Shown here: positions 12,990 through 23,037 of the stretch, one piece after another
Layout of the letters: each line of letters opens with the position of its first letter
Position numbering within the stretch: the stretch's first letter is position 1
NCBI RefSeq assembly: GCF_003086295.3
Contig: NC_092052.1
Coordinates: 14,414,346-14,478,345, forward strand
DNA length: 64,000 nt
From: Arachis hypogaea
Lineage: Eukaryota > Streptophyta > Magnoliopsida > Fabales > Fabaceae
Direction: 5' to 3'
Notes under the pieces: generated by a model
The model's database searches: none
What the model saw: only the letters and a program-made list of their open reading frames with translations
Told to the model about the DNA's origin: nothing
Made by a program: the position numbers and the translations under genes

Positions 12990-13395
12990 CTAATCAAAAC
13001 AGCTATAAATCGGCTTTGCGCATTATAACTCGGTCCGAGGCATTACAATTCATTCAAATGCTATAAATTGGTTTTGCACAAAAAACGTACACCATGCGTT
13101 TTTATATAATATTATTACTCTTCAATGAAAACAATTGCAAAAAAAATAACTGTTGGTGCCTAATCTCACATATAAAAGGTAAGACATTCTATCTTCAGAA
13201 TTCATGAAATACACATTGAACTGAGTTAAGTATCGGAGTATCTTTTGCAGGTACTCTCTCCCTTTGTTCTTCTTACGACAAGGCATTCTCTTTCGACGAA
13301 TAATTCGGTCATCCAAACAATAAGTTCGGAGAGAGGACGAAAAGCTCAGAGTTGATCGTTATAGCTCATCCGCACGAGAACAGTTATGTTAGAAC
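12990..13395 (+). repeat. Degenerate LTR fragment, same family as the solo LTR at 39.9 kb
   Basis: ctgagttaagtatcggagtatcttttgcaggta (13218-13252) matches the corresponding stretch of the solo LTR (cttaagcattggagtgtctttgcaggtacc, 40285-40315) with a few substitutions. Tokens such as aactcggtccgagg further left look like LTR sequence of a Ty3-gypsy family. No termini or internal region remain. Confidence 0.5.
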
Positions 13396-13550
13396 AAATA
13401 ATTTAATAATTCATATCATCCATATTAAATTACCAAAAATTTATATCATAATGCAAAAGTGTACTTATACTCATAAAAATGATTGTCTAATTGAAGAATT
13501 ATCTTAGTCTTCTTCAATCAAAACCTTCTATATATCTGATAGGGTTGAAT

Positions 13551-13632
13551 TGTAACTCTTCTGATGGAAAAAAGAGTTACGGAGATGGCTTTGTAACTTT
13601 TCTGATGGAAAAAGAGTTATGGAGACGGTTTT
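13551..13632. repeat. 41-bp tandem repeat, two units
   Basis: Units 13551-13591 and 13592-13632 both read tgtaact.ttctgatggaaaa, then aagagttaygga. They differ at a handful of positions. Confidence 0.85.
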
Positions 13633-14998
13633 GATGTATTGAAGACCGAAATTCTAAAATTACTATTTATATTTGAGCTTAACACACACATTAAACCCTA
13701 AAATCTAAATAAAAATAATATTTCTAATTTTATTCGCATTTAATTCTAAATCAAAAGTAATTATGATACGGCCTCCTCAGATGCGATTACTTAGCAAATA
13801 AGTTGCCATTGTGCTAGGGCCTCGACCACACTTTTGTGGTATTTGATAAGTAAAGACAATGAATAATTGGACCAAAGTTGTAAGTGGCAAGCTAACCACC
13901 ATCATGTTATTATTGGGCCATAAGCCCGCAATTATAAAGTTTTTGTACGAGTCGCCAAAAAAGTTCAAAGTAGGACAAAAAGGTATGGTAGACAAAAAAG
14001 GCAATAAAATTCATGAAATAAGAACCACGTAAACGTGGTTTGATGATTCATACGTTTCTTAATCAAAATGTTCAAAGGTGGTTTTTTGGGTCTACATCTG
14101 GGGCTTGCAAGGAGATCTAGACCACACTCAATCAGACAGACTCGAACCCAACCGACCCGGACACAGCTCACAAGGCAGCGATTCCATCGTCCCCTTCCTC
14201 GCGCATTTTCGGTACATACATTTCTGTATCCTCTTCTTTATCTTTATTAGTAGATGATTGGTGACAAAAAAAGAAAAACATAATAATTGGGATGCTATTT
14301 TTGACCCCACAAAATCACAAACCTTACCCAAAAATAAAAAATTCAAAAAATCCTCATAAGTAAATATTATCAATAAATATGGGATTCAAATTTTAGAAGA
14401 TTGTAAAGCTCCAAAACAATAGTTTGGTTACATTTTCAACCTAATAAAATTTATATTACCAGTGATAAGTATTTAAATTTCATTTTCTCATATTGATAAT
14501 TATATCTTTTATTATTTTTATTTTTCGGATAAAATATTATTTTAGTCTTTAATATTTAGATTAAAATTTAATTTAGTTTCAAACGTCTTATTTTAGTTTT
14601 AGAAAATGTTAAACGGATTTAATGTTGTTCAACTATTAAATTTGATACGAATAATTAACATATTGAAGAGGTAATAACGTTCGATTTCAATATAAGAGAA
14701 ATCAACCCTCCAACAATTACGGATATAAATGATTTTCCTTATATTTTGGAGTGCTAGTGTTTAAATTTTTATACGAAAGAGAAAGTCTTAGAAGAAAGTT
14801 TTGATTATGCTATTAGCGTTCACGTCACTCGCTCGGTCGCTCCATTATATTCATATCAAATTTTTGTGAAAAAAAAAAGTAAAATTCTTTTTTTTTTGGT
14901 TTGAAGTCAACAAAAATGACTAGAGGTTACCAATAGTACAAGTGGAACATGATGAGGTTTCAAGAAAATTAAAGAACATTATATAACTTAAACTTGGT

Positions 14999-15475
14999 TA
15001 ATCAGGAAGATGTGACATGTGTGCTTTGTAACCAAGGTGTTGAATATGGTGACCACTTGTTTCTTGGTTGTAAGTTTTCATGGCAGGTTTGGTGTAGTTG
15101 GCTATCCTTTGTGGGGAGCCAATGGTCATGTCCAGAGACACTAAAGGAACATTTCCTAAGTTGGACTGAGCTGTCATCTAGGAAGCAGGAGCGCAAGAGG
15201 TGGATGGTATGCTTCTGTGCGATTTTCTGGAATATTTGGCTAGAGAGGAATAGAAGGATCTTTCAGAATGTAGGGAAAGGTGTTGAAGAGGTTATCCAGC
15301 AAGTCTTCATGAATTATAAGGAGTGGCTAGGTGTGAATCCCTTCTGCTGCTGATGGCAATGCCGGAGGTGACAGGGGATATCTATTAATGTTATTTGAGT
15401 TTGCTTTTACTGTTTGACATCTGTTGTCTTGTGCTCCACGTGATGTGTTGAGCTCTTCCTTTCAAAAAAAAAAAA
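14999..15475 (+). mobile_element. 5'-truncated LINE (L1-type) 3' end inserted in the LTR
   Basis: A perfect 14-bp target duplication aacttaaacttggt flanks it (14985-14998 and 15476-15489), and a poly(A) tail ends the element. The frame from about 15000 to 15353 encodes the reverse-transcriptase zinc-binding domain (zf-RVT): CVLCNQGVEYGDHLFLGC, then a Trp-rich WxxWLxxNRRIF-like part. It is followed by about 110 bp of 3' UTR. Only the last part of ORF2 was copied, as is usual for LINE insertion. The 3' LTR of the host copia element shows the empty site. Confidence 0.9.
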
Positions 15476-15921
15476 AACTTAAACTTGGTCTAGAATCAAG
15501 TATGTTTTTATCAAGTTGGAAAACACATGAAGCTTTGCAAGTTGTCCAACTTGCATAGTCAAAGTTCTAGTAAAAAATTGTAACTTGAAGATAAGCTAAA
15601 CTTAGTTGCAATCTTTGACTTAGTCAAATAATGAGTTGTTATTTAAGTTAATATTTATCAACTTGTCATACAACTTGATAAAGATGAATGTGGAAGTGGA
15701 CTCTAGTACACACTTGTGCAATTTGTGCAAGTGGTTCATAATATGCAATTTGTGCACAACTTGATCAACTTGTAAACCAAATCCACCTCCCCAAAATATT
15801 ACATATAGGTGGTTAGGGTATTTACTAATGGATGTCATGTTTTGCATAGAATTAGTGAGTGAAACTTAGAGAGAAATGTAATAAGGTTTCTCATATGTGT
15901 AATATTTTTGCATGAATTATA

Positions 15922-16090
15922 GAGGAGCGCTAGGGGGCAGCAAGTTTTGTGATTTGTAGCCATCAATTAGCCATCATTGGTATTTTTAATGGTGTGAGAT
16001 TTCATCCAATGGTGTGGGATTACTCACTTTTCTTTTGCTGGTTAAGTACTGGCCAAATTTTAATAAAAGTGCTGGCCCTAAACTTTCTCC
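15922..16090 (+). mobile_element. 169-bp MITE, copy 1 (inside the 5' LTR)
   Basis: It starts gaggagcgctaggggg and ends ctaaactttctcc, with tgatttgtagccatcaattagcc and ctggttaagtactggcc inside. The same 169-bp unit is at 56599-56767 (inverted) and a partial copy at 37245-37407. The 3' LTR lacks it, which confirms insertion. Flanking bases are similar but the target duplication is blurred here. The type resembles the Mutator-like MITEs known from peanut; that likeness is from memory. Confidence 0.85.
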
Positions 16091-16266
16091 TTTTATAATA
16101 TGTAAGGTAGTATTATAGACTTTTCTATGTATTGTGACAGATTGTAATTTCACCACTTTGTCATATTATTTTTACTATTGTTTATATTTTTGTTTAGTTC
16201 CATCTATTTCTCGTCCGCAAATTTTAGTTGCGTTATTTTGCCCCTATTAACTTTGGTACCTAATAG

Positions 16267-16278
16267 TGGTATCAGAGC
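16267..16278 (+). promoter_or_regulatory. Primer-binding site (initiator tRNA-Met)
   Basis: tggtatcagagc is the standard plant copia minus-strand primer site, one base after the 5' LTR. Confidence 0.95.
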
Positions 16279-16327
16279 TCTAGATTCTTAATCTTTCGCT
16301 GCAAAGGGACAAGTTAGTGTCAAAACC

Positions 16328-17025
16328 ATGACAACAAAATTTAAAAAATCGAGAAATTTCATTAGAATAACTTTTTCTTTTGGAAACTGAAGATCAAGAC
16401 AATTTTGAAAAAGGAGAATTGCTTAGAAGAAATAGAAAACAGGCCTACCGACACTCCTGATGACAAGTGGAAAGAGATGGATGAAAATACCATTGCCAAT
16501 TTACACTTGACTACAGTAGATTTCGTATTATCAAGCATTTCGGAGAAACAGATAGCAAAAGAGATTTGGGAGGCACTCAATAAGTTGTATGTGACAAAGT
16601 CACTTCACAACAGGATATTCATAAAAAGGAGGCTCTTTACTCTTCGTATGAGTGAATCCACATCAGTGACGGATCATATCAACAATCTTAATACTGTATT
16701 TTCATAACTGATAGCTATGAAGTGTCAGATTGAAGAGAATGAACGTGTTGAACTTATTTTTCAAAGTTTACCAGACTCGTATGATCAACTCATCATTAAC
16801 ATCACAAATAACAATATTGCTAATCAACTCCGATTTGATGGTGATGATGTTGCTGCTGCTATTCTTGAAGAAGAAAGCAGGCACAAAAATAAAGATGATC
16901 AAATGAAAAGTTCTAAGCAAGTAAAAACTTTGTTAGTGATGAGAGGTAGATCAACAGAAGGTGGCTCTAATGGGAGTCAAAGTCGTGGTAGATCAGAGTC
17001 TCGAAAGAAGAACTTTACTTGTTAA
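16328..17025 (+). pseudogene. copia gag (UBN2-type), broken
   Basis: The first ATG after the primer-binding site is at 16328. The frame shifts near 16390 and then reads open from 16405, with a TAA at 16705-16707, and continues 16717-17025. Content is typical of copia gag: a KEIWEALNKLYVTKSL-like core, LFTLRMSESTSVTDHINNL, and an arginine/serine-rich end (GSQSRGRSESRKKNFTC) where the zinc knuckle should follow. The knuckle and most of the protease are deleted or unreadable between 17025 and 17190. Confidence 0.75.
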
Positions 17026-17189
17026 TCTTGGGTTGTTGGATTCTCAAGGGTATAAGATTAATATGAAAGTGGATTATTGAAGGTGACTAATGGTGCTCGT
17101 GTGATCATGAAAGCAAAATAGCATAATAACCAATCTCTACTTGCTTTCCTGAGATACAATTCGAGACGCAGAAGCATCAGTTGCATCTG

Positions 17190-17663
17190 CAGACCAAGCA
17201 GACACAACGATGTTATGACATCGCAAATTAGGCTACATATTAGAACGTGGTTTACAGGTTCTTGCATAACGTAATCTCCTTCCAGGGCTCAAAACGGTAA
17301 ATCTACCTTTCTGTGAGCATTGCGTAACAAGCAAACAGTATAGATTGAACTTTGAAAGATCAACCGCTAGAAGCAAGTACATACTAGACTTAATTCATTA
17401 GGATGTGTGAAGATCACCAGAAATATCACTAGGAGGAGCAAAATATTTTGTCTCTTTCATAGATTATTACTCACGAAGAGTGTGAGTATTCACCATCAAG
17501 AAGAAGTCAGCTGTGTTTTCAGTATTTAAGGAGTTTAAAGCACAAATAGTGCTTGGAATTGGAAAAAAAATAAAGTGCTTGAGGACAGATAATGGAAGAG
17601 AATACACTGATGGTGATTTCATTGCATTTTACAGCACGAGGGTGTTCAGAGATAATTCACAGT

Positions 17664-17701
<38 letters not shown>

Positions 17702-19802
17702 CAAAATGGTATTACAGAGTGGATGAACATAACTCTTCTAGAAAAACTCGAGCAATGTTGCAGATTGTAAGATTAGCCAAGTCTTTCTGGACAGAAGCAG
17801 TCAAAACAACCTACCACGTGATTAACAGATCACCATCAACAGCAATTGGATTGAAAACACTAATGGAGATGTGGCAAGGTAAGCCACCCGATTATTCTTC
17901 TCTACATATATTTGGATGTCCTACTTATGTGATGTTCAATACCCAAGAAAGAATAAAATTTGATCATAAATCAAGAAAGTGTATCTTCTTGGGCTATGCT
18001 GACAATGTAAAGGGATATCGTTTGTGGGACTCCACTGTCCACAAAGTTATTATCAGTAGAGATGTTATATTTACTGAAAATGAATTGTAAAGAAAGCAAG
18101 AAAATAATAATAGCACTGAAGAAACTACTACAATATACATGGATAATAAGTAGAGAAAAAGATTCTTCTGAAGCAGAACCTAAGCAAGTTGTACAAGAAC
18201 CAGCTGAAGTTCGCAGAACAACACATGAACTAAGAAGACCATCATAGAATGATGACTACGTCATGACTTACCATGATGCATATTGTTTTGTTACTGAAGA
18301 TGGAGAACCATCAACCTTTCGAGATTGCATTGAAAGTCCAGATTCTTCTTTATGGATGACAGCCGTGCAAGAAGAAATAGAAGCACTACGCAGAAACAAG
18401 ACGTGGGAGTTTGTCCCACTTCCGAATGGAAGAAAAGCCATTGATAACAAATGGGTCTACAAAATCAAGCATGACAATCACAACCAGATAAAATGTTATC
18501 GTGCGAGATTGGTGGTGAAGGGATTTGCTCAGAAAGAAGGTATTGATTTCAATAAATATTTTTTTAGTAGTTAGAATTTCTACAATAAGAATAGTTCTTG
18601 CTATATGTATTGTATATGATTTACATCTAGAGCAATTAGATACAAAGACTGCTTTTTTTCATGGTGAACTTGAAGAAGATATATATATGCTCTAACCAGA
18701 AGGCTTTGAAGAACCAGAAAAAGAAAACTTGGTTTATAGAGTAACCAAATTTTTGCGCGGCTTAAAGCATGTGCCGAGATGTTAGTACAAGAGATTTGAT
18801 TCCTTCATTATTAACCTTAATTACAACAGACTTCAGTTAAACTATTGTACTTATTACAATAGATCTAGTAATGGTGATCTCATCATTCTTTTGTTGTACG
18901 TAGATGACATATTGGTGATAGGCCCCAACAAAGATCGTGTCCAAGAATTAAAGTTTCAATTGACTAGGAAGTTTGATTGAAAGATTTGGGACCAGCAAAC
19001 AAGATTTTAGGGATGCAAATTTGCGAAGAAAGAAAAATTAAAAAGATTTGGCTATCCCAAAAAAAAATTACTTGAGGAATGTCTTACGGTGCTTCAACAT
19101 GCAAAAGTGTAAGCCAATATCTACCCTACTTCCTATCAATTTTAAATTATCTTCTGAAATGTGTCATAGCTGTGAAGTAGAGAAGATAGAAATGTCTCGA
19201 GTACCATATGCATCGGCAGTGGGAAGCCTTATGTACGTCATGATTTGCAGCAAACCAGATTTTGCTCAATCTGTTGGGATGGTCAGTAGGTTCATGGCAA
19301 ATCCAGAAAAAGAGCACTAGAGTACTATGAAGAGAATCTTGAGATATATCAAAGGAACCTCTAATGTTGCTTTATGTTTTGGAGGATTTGAATTTACTAT
19401 CAAAAGTTATGTTGACTCTGATTTCGCAGGAGATCTTGACAAAAGAAAGTCCATTATAATCTATGTATTTACACTTGCAGGAAGTGCAATAAGCTGATTA
19501 TCAAAAGTACAAGTAATTGTAGCATCATCAACTACAGAAGCTGAATATATAGCAGCTACACAATCTTGTAAGGGAGCAATTTGGTTGCAAAGGTTAATAG
19601 CGAAACTCGGGCACAATCAAGATATGTTTGTGACAGTCAGAATGCCTTGCATATCGCAAGGAATCCAACCTTTCACTTAAGAACGAAAAAAATATGCGTT
19701 CAATATCATTTTGTTCGTGAAGTAGTGGAGGAAGGAAAAGTAGATATGCAGAAAATCCACACCAACGACAATCTTGCAGATATCATGAATAAATATAGAT
19801 AA
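17190..19802 (+). pseudogene. copia pol (integrase, RT, RNase H), multiply broken
   Basis: Pieces occur in the correct order but in changing frames. A GAG-pre-integrase remnant lies near 17200-17270. The integrase catalytic core and C-terminal part span about 17500-18090, with LRTDNGREY and QQNG motifs. A (TA)n run at 17667-17698 sits inside the core. Reverse transcriptase runs from 18263: NKWVYKIKHD, then ARLVVKGFAQKEGIDF. An intact YVDD lies near 18900. The RNase H end at about 19300-19800 has RTKKICVQYHFVREVV and an NLADIM motif. At least six stops or shifts make it non-functional. Confidence 0.8.
17667..17698. repeat. (TA)n microsatellite inside the integrase frame
   Basis: About 16 TA units interrupt the integrase reading frame just before the conserved QQNG. 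Confidence 0.9.
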
Positions 19803-19875
19803 ATTTGATTGGTGCAGATCTTCTCTTTGCTTATTAAAAATATGAGCAGAATGAATACACCAAAAGAATAATTTT

Positions 19876-19886
19876 GAGTGGGAGAT
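19876..19886 (+). promoter_or_regulatory. Polypurine tract
   Basis: gagtgggaga immediately precedes the 3' LTR start TGTGAAAAG. It primes plus-strand synthesis in LTR retrotransposons. Confidence 0.8.
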
Positions 19887-20703
19887 TGTGAAAAGAATAA
19901 GCAAAAATCTTCTTTTTAGTTTGAAGTCAACAAAAATGACTAGAAGTTACAAGTGATACAAGTGAAACATGATGAAATTTCAAGAAAATTAAATAACATT
20001 ACAGAACTTAAATTTGGTCTAAAATCAAGTATGTTCTTATCAAGTTGAAAAACTTATAAAGCTTTGCAAGTTTTCAGCTTGCATAGTTAAAGTTCTAGTT
20101 AAAAATTACAACTTGAAGATAAGCTAGTTTAGTTTCAATCTTTGACTTAGTCAAAAAATGAATTGTTACATAAGTTGATATTTATCAACTTATCATACAA
20201 CTTGATAAAGATAAATATGGAAGAAGACTCTACACACTTGTGCAATTTGTGCAAGTAGTTCATAATGTGCAATTTGTGCACAATTTGATCAACTTTAAAC
20301 TAAATACACTTCCACAAAATACTATATGTAGATGGTTAGAATTAGCGGGTGAAACTTGCTAATGGATGTCATGTTTTGCATAGAATTAACAAGTGAAATT
20401 TAGAGAAAAAAGTAGGAAAGTTTTTCATATGTGTAATCCCTTTGCATAAATTTTCATAGTATGTTAACATGTGAAATTTAGAGAAAAAAGTAGGAAAGTT
20501 TTTCATATGTGTAATCCCTTTGCATAAATTTTCATAATATGTACGAGAGTATTATAGACTTTTTTCATGTATTCTGAGAGATTGTAATTTTACCATTTTG
20601 TCATATTATTTTTACTATTGTCTATATTCTTATTTAGTTCCATTTATTTCTCGTCTGCAAATTTTAGTTGCGTTATTTTATCTTTAAACTCTGGTACCTA
20701 ACA
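19887..20703 (+). repeat. 3' LTR of the 14.9-kb copia element
   Basis: It is 817 bp, from TGTGAAAAGAATAAG to ggtacctaaca. It lacks the LINE and MITE found in the 5' LTR, but carries its own tandem duplication of about 78 bp (20393-20470 and 20471-20545). Confidence 0.85.
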
Positions 20704-20828
20704 ATTTTAAGGTAGGACAATATTAAATCTATTTAAAATTTTTTAGGACTAAAATAAAATATTTAAAATGTTAAAGAACTAAATTAAGATTTGACCTAAA
20801 TATTAAGAACTAAAATAATACTTTATTC

Positions 20829-22302
20829 TTATTTTTATTTTTATTAAAGCAATATTACATTACTGACAAAATTTTGGCCAATACTCTAAATCTTAAGAAA
20901 TAAATTCTAAATTTAAAATTTTAAAATATAAATCCTAATAATATAAAAATAAAATATTAACTAAATATTAATAAAAAGTCTTGGGATAGTAACATTCTTC
21001 TTTTATATTATAGCTAACCAGGACTACAAGCGCCCATGAGTTATAACTCAAACGACATAGTCTCTCCATACTCAATTAAGAAGTTGTGGGTTCGAGTCTT
21101 CTATATTTAGTAAAAAAAAAAAAACCCGGACTACGAGCTACCGTTTTATTTAGTTGAAAAGTATGGGATTAATGTTAGAGGGACTCAGTGGTCCGTTTTA
21201 ATACCAAAAAAAAAAATGTTACAGGGACTCATCCCTCACTTTAACTTAATTCCAAGTCCCATTTAGCCATGTAGGTAACAAGGATGAAAAGTTTAAATGA
21301 ATATTACACGAGTTATTCTAGAATATCCGCCTGCAAATATTCAATTAATTAGATGAATTTAATTTGATACACTATTAATATTAAAAAAAATAATTAATTA
21401 TAGCATACTCTTCCATACTCATCTAGAGGTTGCATATTTGAGTCTTATTCCTAATTTTAGAAAGAAAAAAAACAACCATCCTACATATATTTTAAAAATT
21501 GCTAGCAAATTTACATTTACATAGAGTATAAATTAACATAAAAATACATATTAAAAATATCTTAGATAATAAATATATATATAAATATATGATAACTGAT
21601 TTGATAGTTAATTTTTAATGTGCATATAATATCTTTTAATAAAAATAATTAATTTTTAAATTCACTATTTAAAAATTAACTATAATCTAATAACTATGTA
21701 AAACATCAAAATAAAATTCTAATTAGATATGTATACACAACCTATATGAAAATTAATTTCATCAGTAAATATCTTTATAAAAGTATTTATTTACTAAAAC
21801 TTTCAGAAAGAGCACACTAAGAGACCAAATTCGAAGACAGCAAACCACCCTATCGACCTCACCAAGGATCACAAAAGACCCTCAACAATGGCTACAGAAT
21901 CAATAATTTGAAGAAATTATCCAACCATCAACATAGTGAGACAATGAAAATCAAAGGGAAAAAAAAAACAGAAGTTTTTCACCTTCATAGTTTACTCGCA
22001 CACAATACAATCCCCTTCTTAATTTAGAAGTTCAAGATTTTGGAAACATAGGAATTAAGTAAATCTATCAGCAATAATTAATGATAAGTCTTCCTTAACC
22101 CAAACATGAAAAAATTTAAGTGCTAAATTATATGTAAATTAAAGTCCACAACCCAATGCAAAATCAACAGAAAAGTCCTTCATTCCATTTCCAAATATGA
22201 GATCAAAAAAGTTGCTAAGATTATTATTTATCTTACATAGCAAAATTTGGTCAGAGTTCTGAACTAGTGTCATCACAATTTTCTTAAGATGTTACCGATT
22301 TT
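20829..22302. other. AT-rich intergenic region with SINE fragments
   Basis: No gene is visible. It contains the tRNA-like SINE at 21032-21127 and a second degenerate fragment near 21405-21470 (catactcatctagaggttgc ... gagtctt). The rest is low complexity. Downstream of the minus-strand gene at 22328 it serves as that gene's 3' flank. Confidence 0.6.
21032..21127 (+). mobile_element. Short tRNA-like SINE with A tail
   Basis: It contains a box-A-like stretch (ataactcaaacgacatag) and a box-B-like ggttcgagtct, then a poly(A) tail at 21112-21124. Matching 11-bp flanks ggactacaagc (21021-21031) and ggactacgagc (21128-21138) look like target duplications. Related fragments are at about 11345-11395 and 21405-21470. 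Confidence 0.6.
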
Positions 22303-22345
22303 GATTTGTCTCACGACTAATATAATATTAGTCGCGAGACAAATC
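22303..22345. repeat. 43-bp near-perfect palindrome over a stop codon
   Basis: Arms 22303-22323 and 22325-22345 are 21 nt each, with one mismatch and a 1-nt centre. The right arm covers the last codons and the TAA of the minus-strand gene, and the left arm lies in its 3' UTR. The transcript could fold into a long hairpin there. Confidence 0.9.
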
Positions 22346-22771
22346 ACGGACCAAGTTTCCGTGTGCATCGTAGATAATCTTGCCGGAAAAATCGACGGGA
22401 CGACACCGTTCTCCCATCAAGATGTTCTTCTTCCAAATAGCTTCATCATCTTTTTGGTGCTGATCATGATCATCACTACTGTAAAAAATCTCTTCTTGTT
22501 CTTCTTCTTCTTCTTCCGTCGCTTGCACTTTCCTCCATGAAAGCATCTTGGCCATGGAAGAAACTGCTCTATTGCTGAGATTGCTATTTATCTTTGTAAC
22601 AAGCTTGTTCTTCTTTGAGCTGGCTGATTCCAATGCTCTTGCCTTGAACTTCTTCATCTTTCTAGTGCCACATAGAAAAGTTATAACAGAGAATATAGAA
22701 AAGATTGAAAGCAGAACAAGGAAGGGTGTTGTTTTGGGCATAGAAGAGGCAAGAAGAAGAGGCCTTGCCAT
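22328..22771 (-). CDS. Small membrane-anchored plant-specific protein (147 aa)
   Basis: Single-exon frame. Residues about 15-34 are hydrophobic (FLVLLSIFSIFSVITFLCG), followed by a basic KMKKFKAR stretch, so a signal anchor or cleaved signal peptide is likely. The middle is Ser/Lys-rich, then a Glu run (about residues 86-93). The C-terminus has IWKKNILMGERCRPVDFSG and IIYDAHGNLV, a motif I recognise from small uncharacterised proteins conserved in dicots. I do not know its function. A TATA-like tataaag on the minus strand at about 22856-22862 lies some 90 bp upstream of the ATG. The last codons lie in a palindrome (22303-22345). Confidence 0.8.
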   Translation of the reverse strand: MARPLLLASSMPKTTPFLVLLSIFSIFSVITFLCGTRKMKKFKARALESASSKKNKLVTKINSNLSNRAVSSMAKMLSWRKVQATEEEEEEQEEIFYSSDDHDQHQKDDEAIWKKNILMGERCRPVDFSGKIIYDAHGNLVRDLSRD

Positions 22772-22855
22772 GTTTATGGTTATGATTAGAATTCAAGTTA
22801 ACTTAGGCAGGTTTAAGGAACAACAATGGCATATAAAAAAATACTTTGTAACTAA

Positions 22856-22862
22856 CTTTATA
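22856..22862 (-). promoter_or_regulatory. Candidate TATA box of the 147-aa gene
   Basis: The minus strand reads acatataaagtt about 85-90 bp upstream of the start codon at 22771, a usual spacing for a short 5' UTR. Confidence 0.4.
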
Positions 22863-23037
22863 TGTGCCTTAAGGGACAGGGCCATAAAGCACTTTAGTCG
22901 TATAAAAAAGAACAATGTAATTTTACTTGGTTATTATTACTCAAGGGTAAATGATCTTTTATCGGATACTATGATATGAAAATTAATTTTAATATGAAAG
23001 TAAAATAATTCAAATATATGGATGTATTGGGTGATCT

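Larger units (their letters stand above)
12420..14527. other. Intergenic region with LTR debris
   Basis: No gene is supported. It holds a degenerate LTR fragment (12990-13395), a short tandem repeat (13551-13632) and low-complexity sequence. Small open frames around 13.1 and 13.8-14.4 kb have no recognisable domain. Confidence 0.6.
14865..16265 (+). repeat. 5' LTR of the 14.9-kb copia element
   Basis: It begins TGTGAAAA and ends ggtacctaata just before the primer-binding site. Without the LINE (14999-15475) and MITE (15922-16090) and their duplications it is about 730 bp. That matches the 3' LTR without its own 78-bp duplication. Confidence 0.85.
14865..20703 (+). mobile_element. Ty1-copia LTR retrotransposon, decayed, with nested LINE and MITE
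   Basis: The 5' LTR is 14865-16265 (enlarged by two insertions) and the 3' LTR 19887-20703. The element is bounded by a 5-bp target duplication atttt (14860-14864 and 20704-20708). The primer-binding site at 16267-16278 is tggtatcagagc, complementary to initiator tRNA-Met. The polypurine tract gagtgggaga precedes the 3' LTR. The internal order gag, integrase, reverse transcriptase, RNase H identifies Ty1-copia. The LTRs have diverged noticeably, and gag-pol is broken by several stops and frame changes, so this is an old, inactive copy. Confidence 0.9.
14528..20828. mobile_element. Foldback (TIR) element split by a copia retrotransposon
   Basis: The left arm 14528-14655 (ataaaatattattttagtc ...) and right arm 20709-20828 (... 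gaactaaaataatactttat) are inverted copies over more than 100 bp with moderate divergence. Both are flanked by a ttatttttattttt-like stretch (before 14526, after 20828) that may be the target duplication, but the low complexity makes this uncertain. The copia element at 14865-20703 lies between the arms, so it inserted later. Confidence 0.55.

Noticed and set aside
15620..15847. 75-codon minus-strand frame in the 5' LTR
   Set aside because: It lies within LTR sequence, is not preserved in the partner LTR, and has no domain.
22289..22979. Two plus-strand frames opposite the 147-aa gene
   Set aside because: The minus frame has a hydrophobic anchor and conserved C-terminal motif. The plus frames are antisense shadows.
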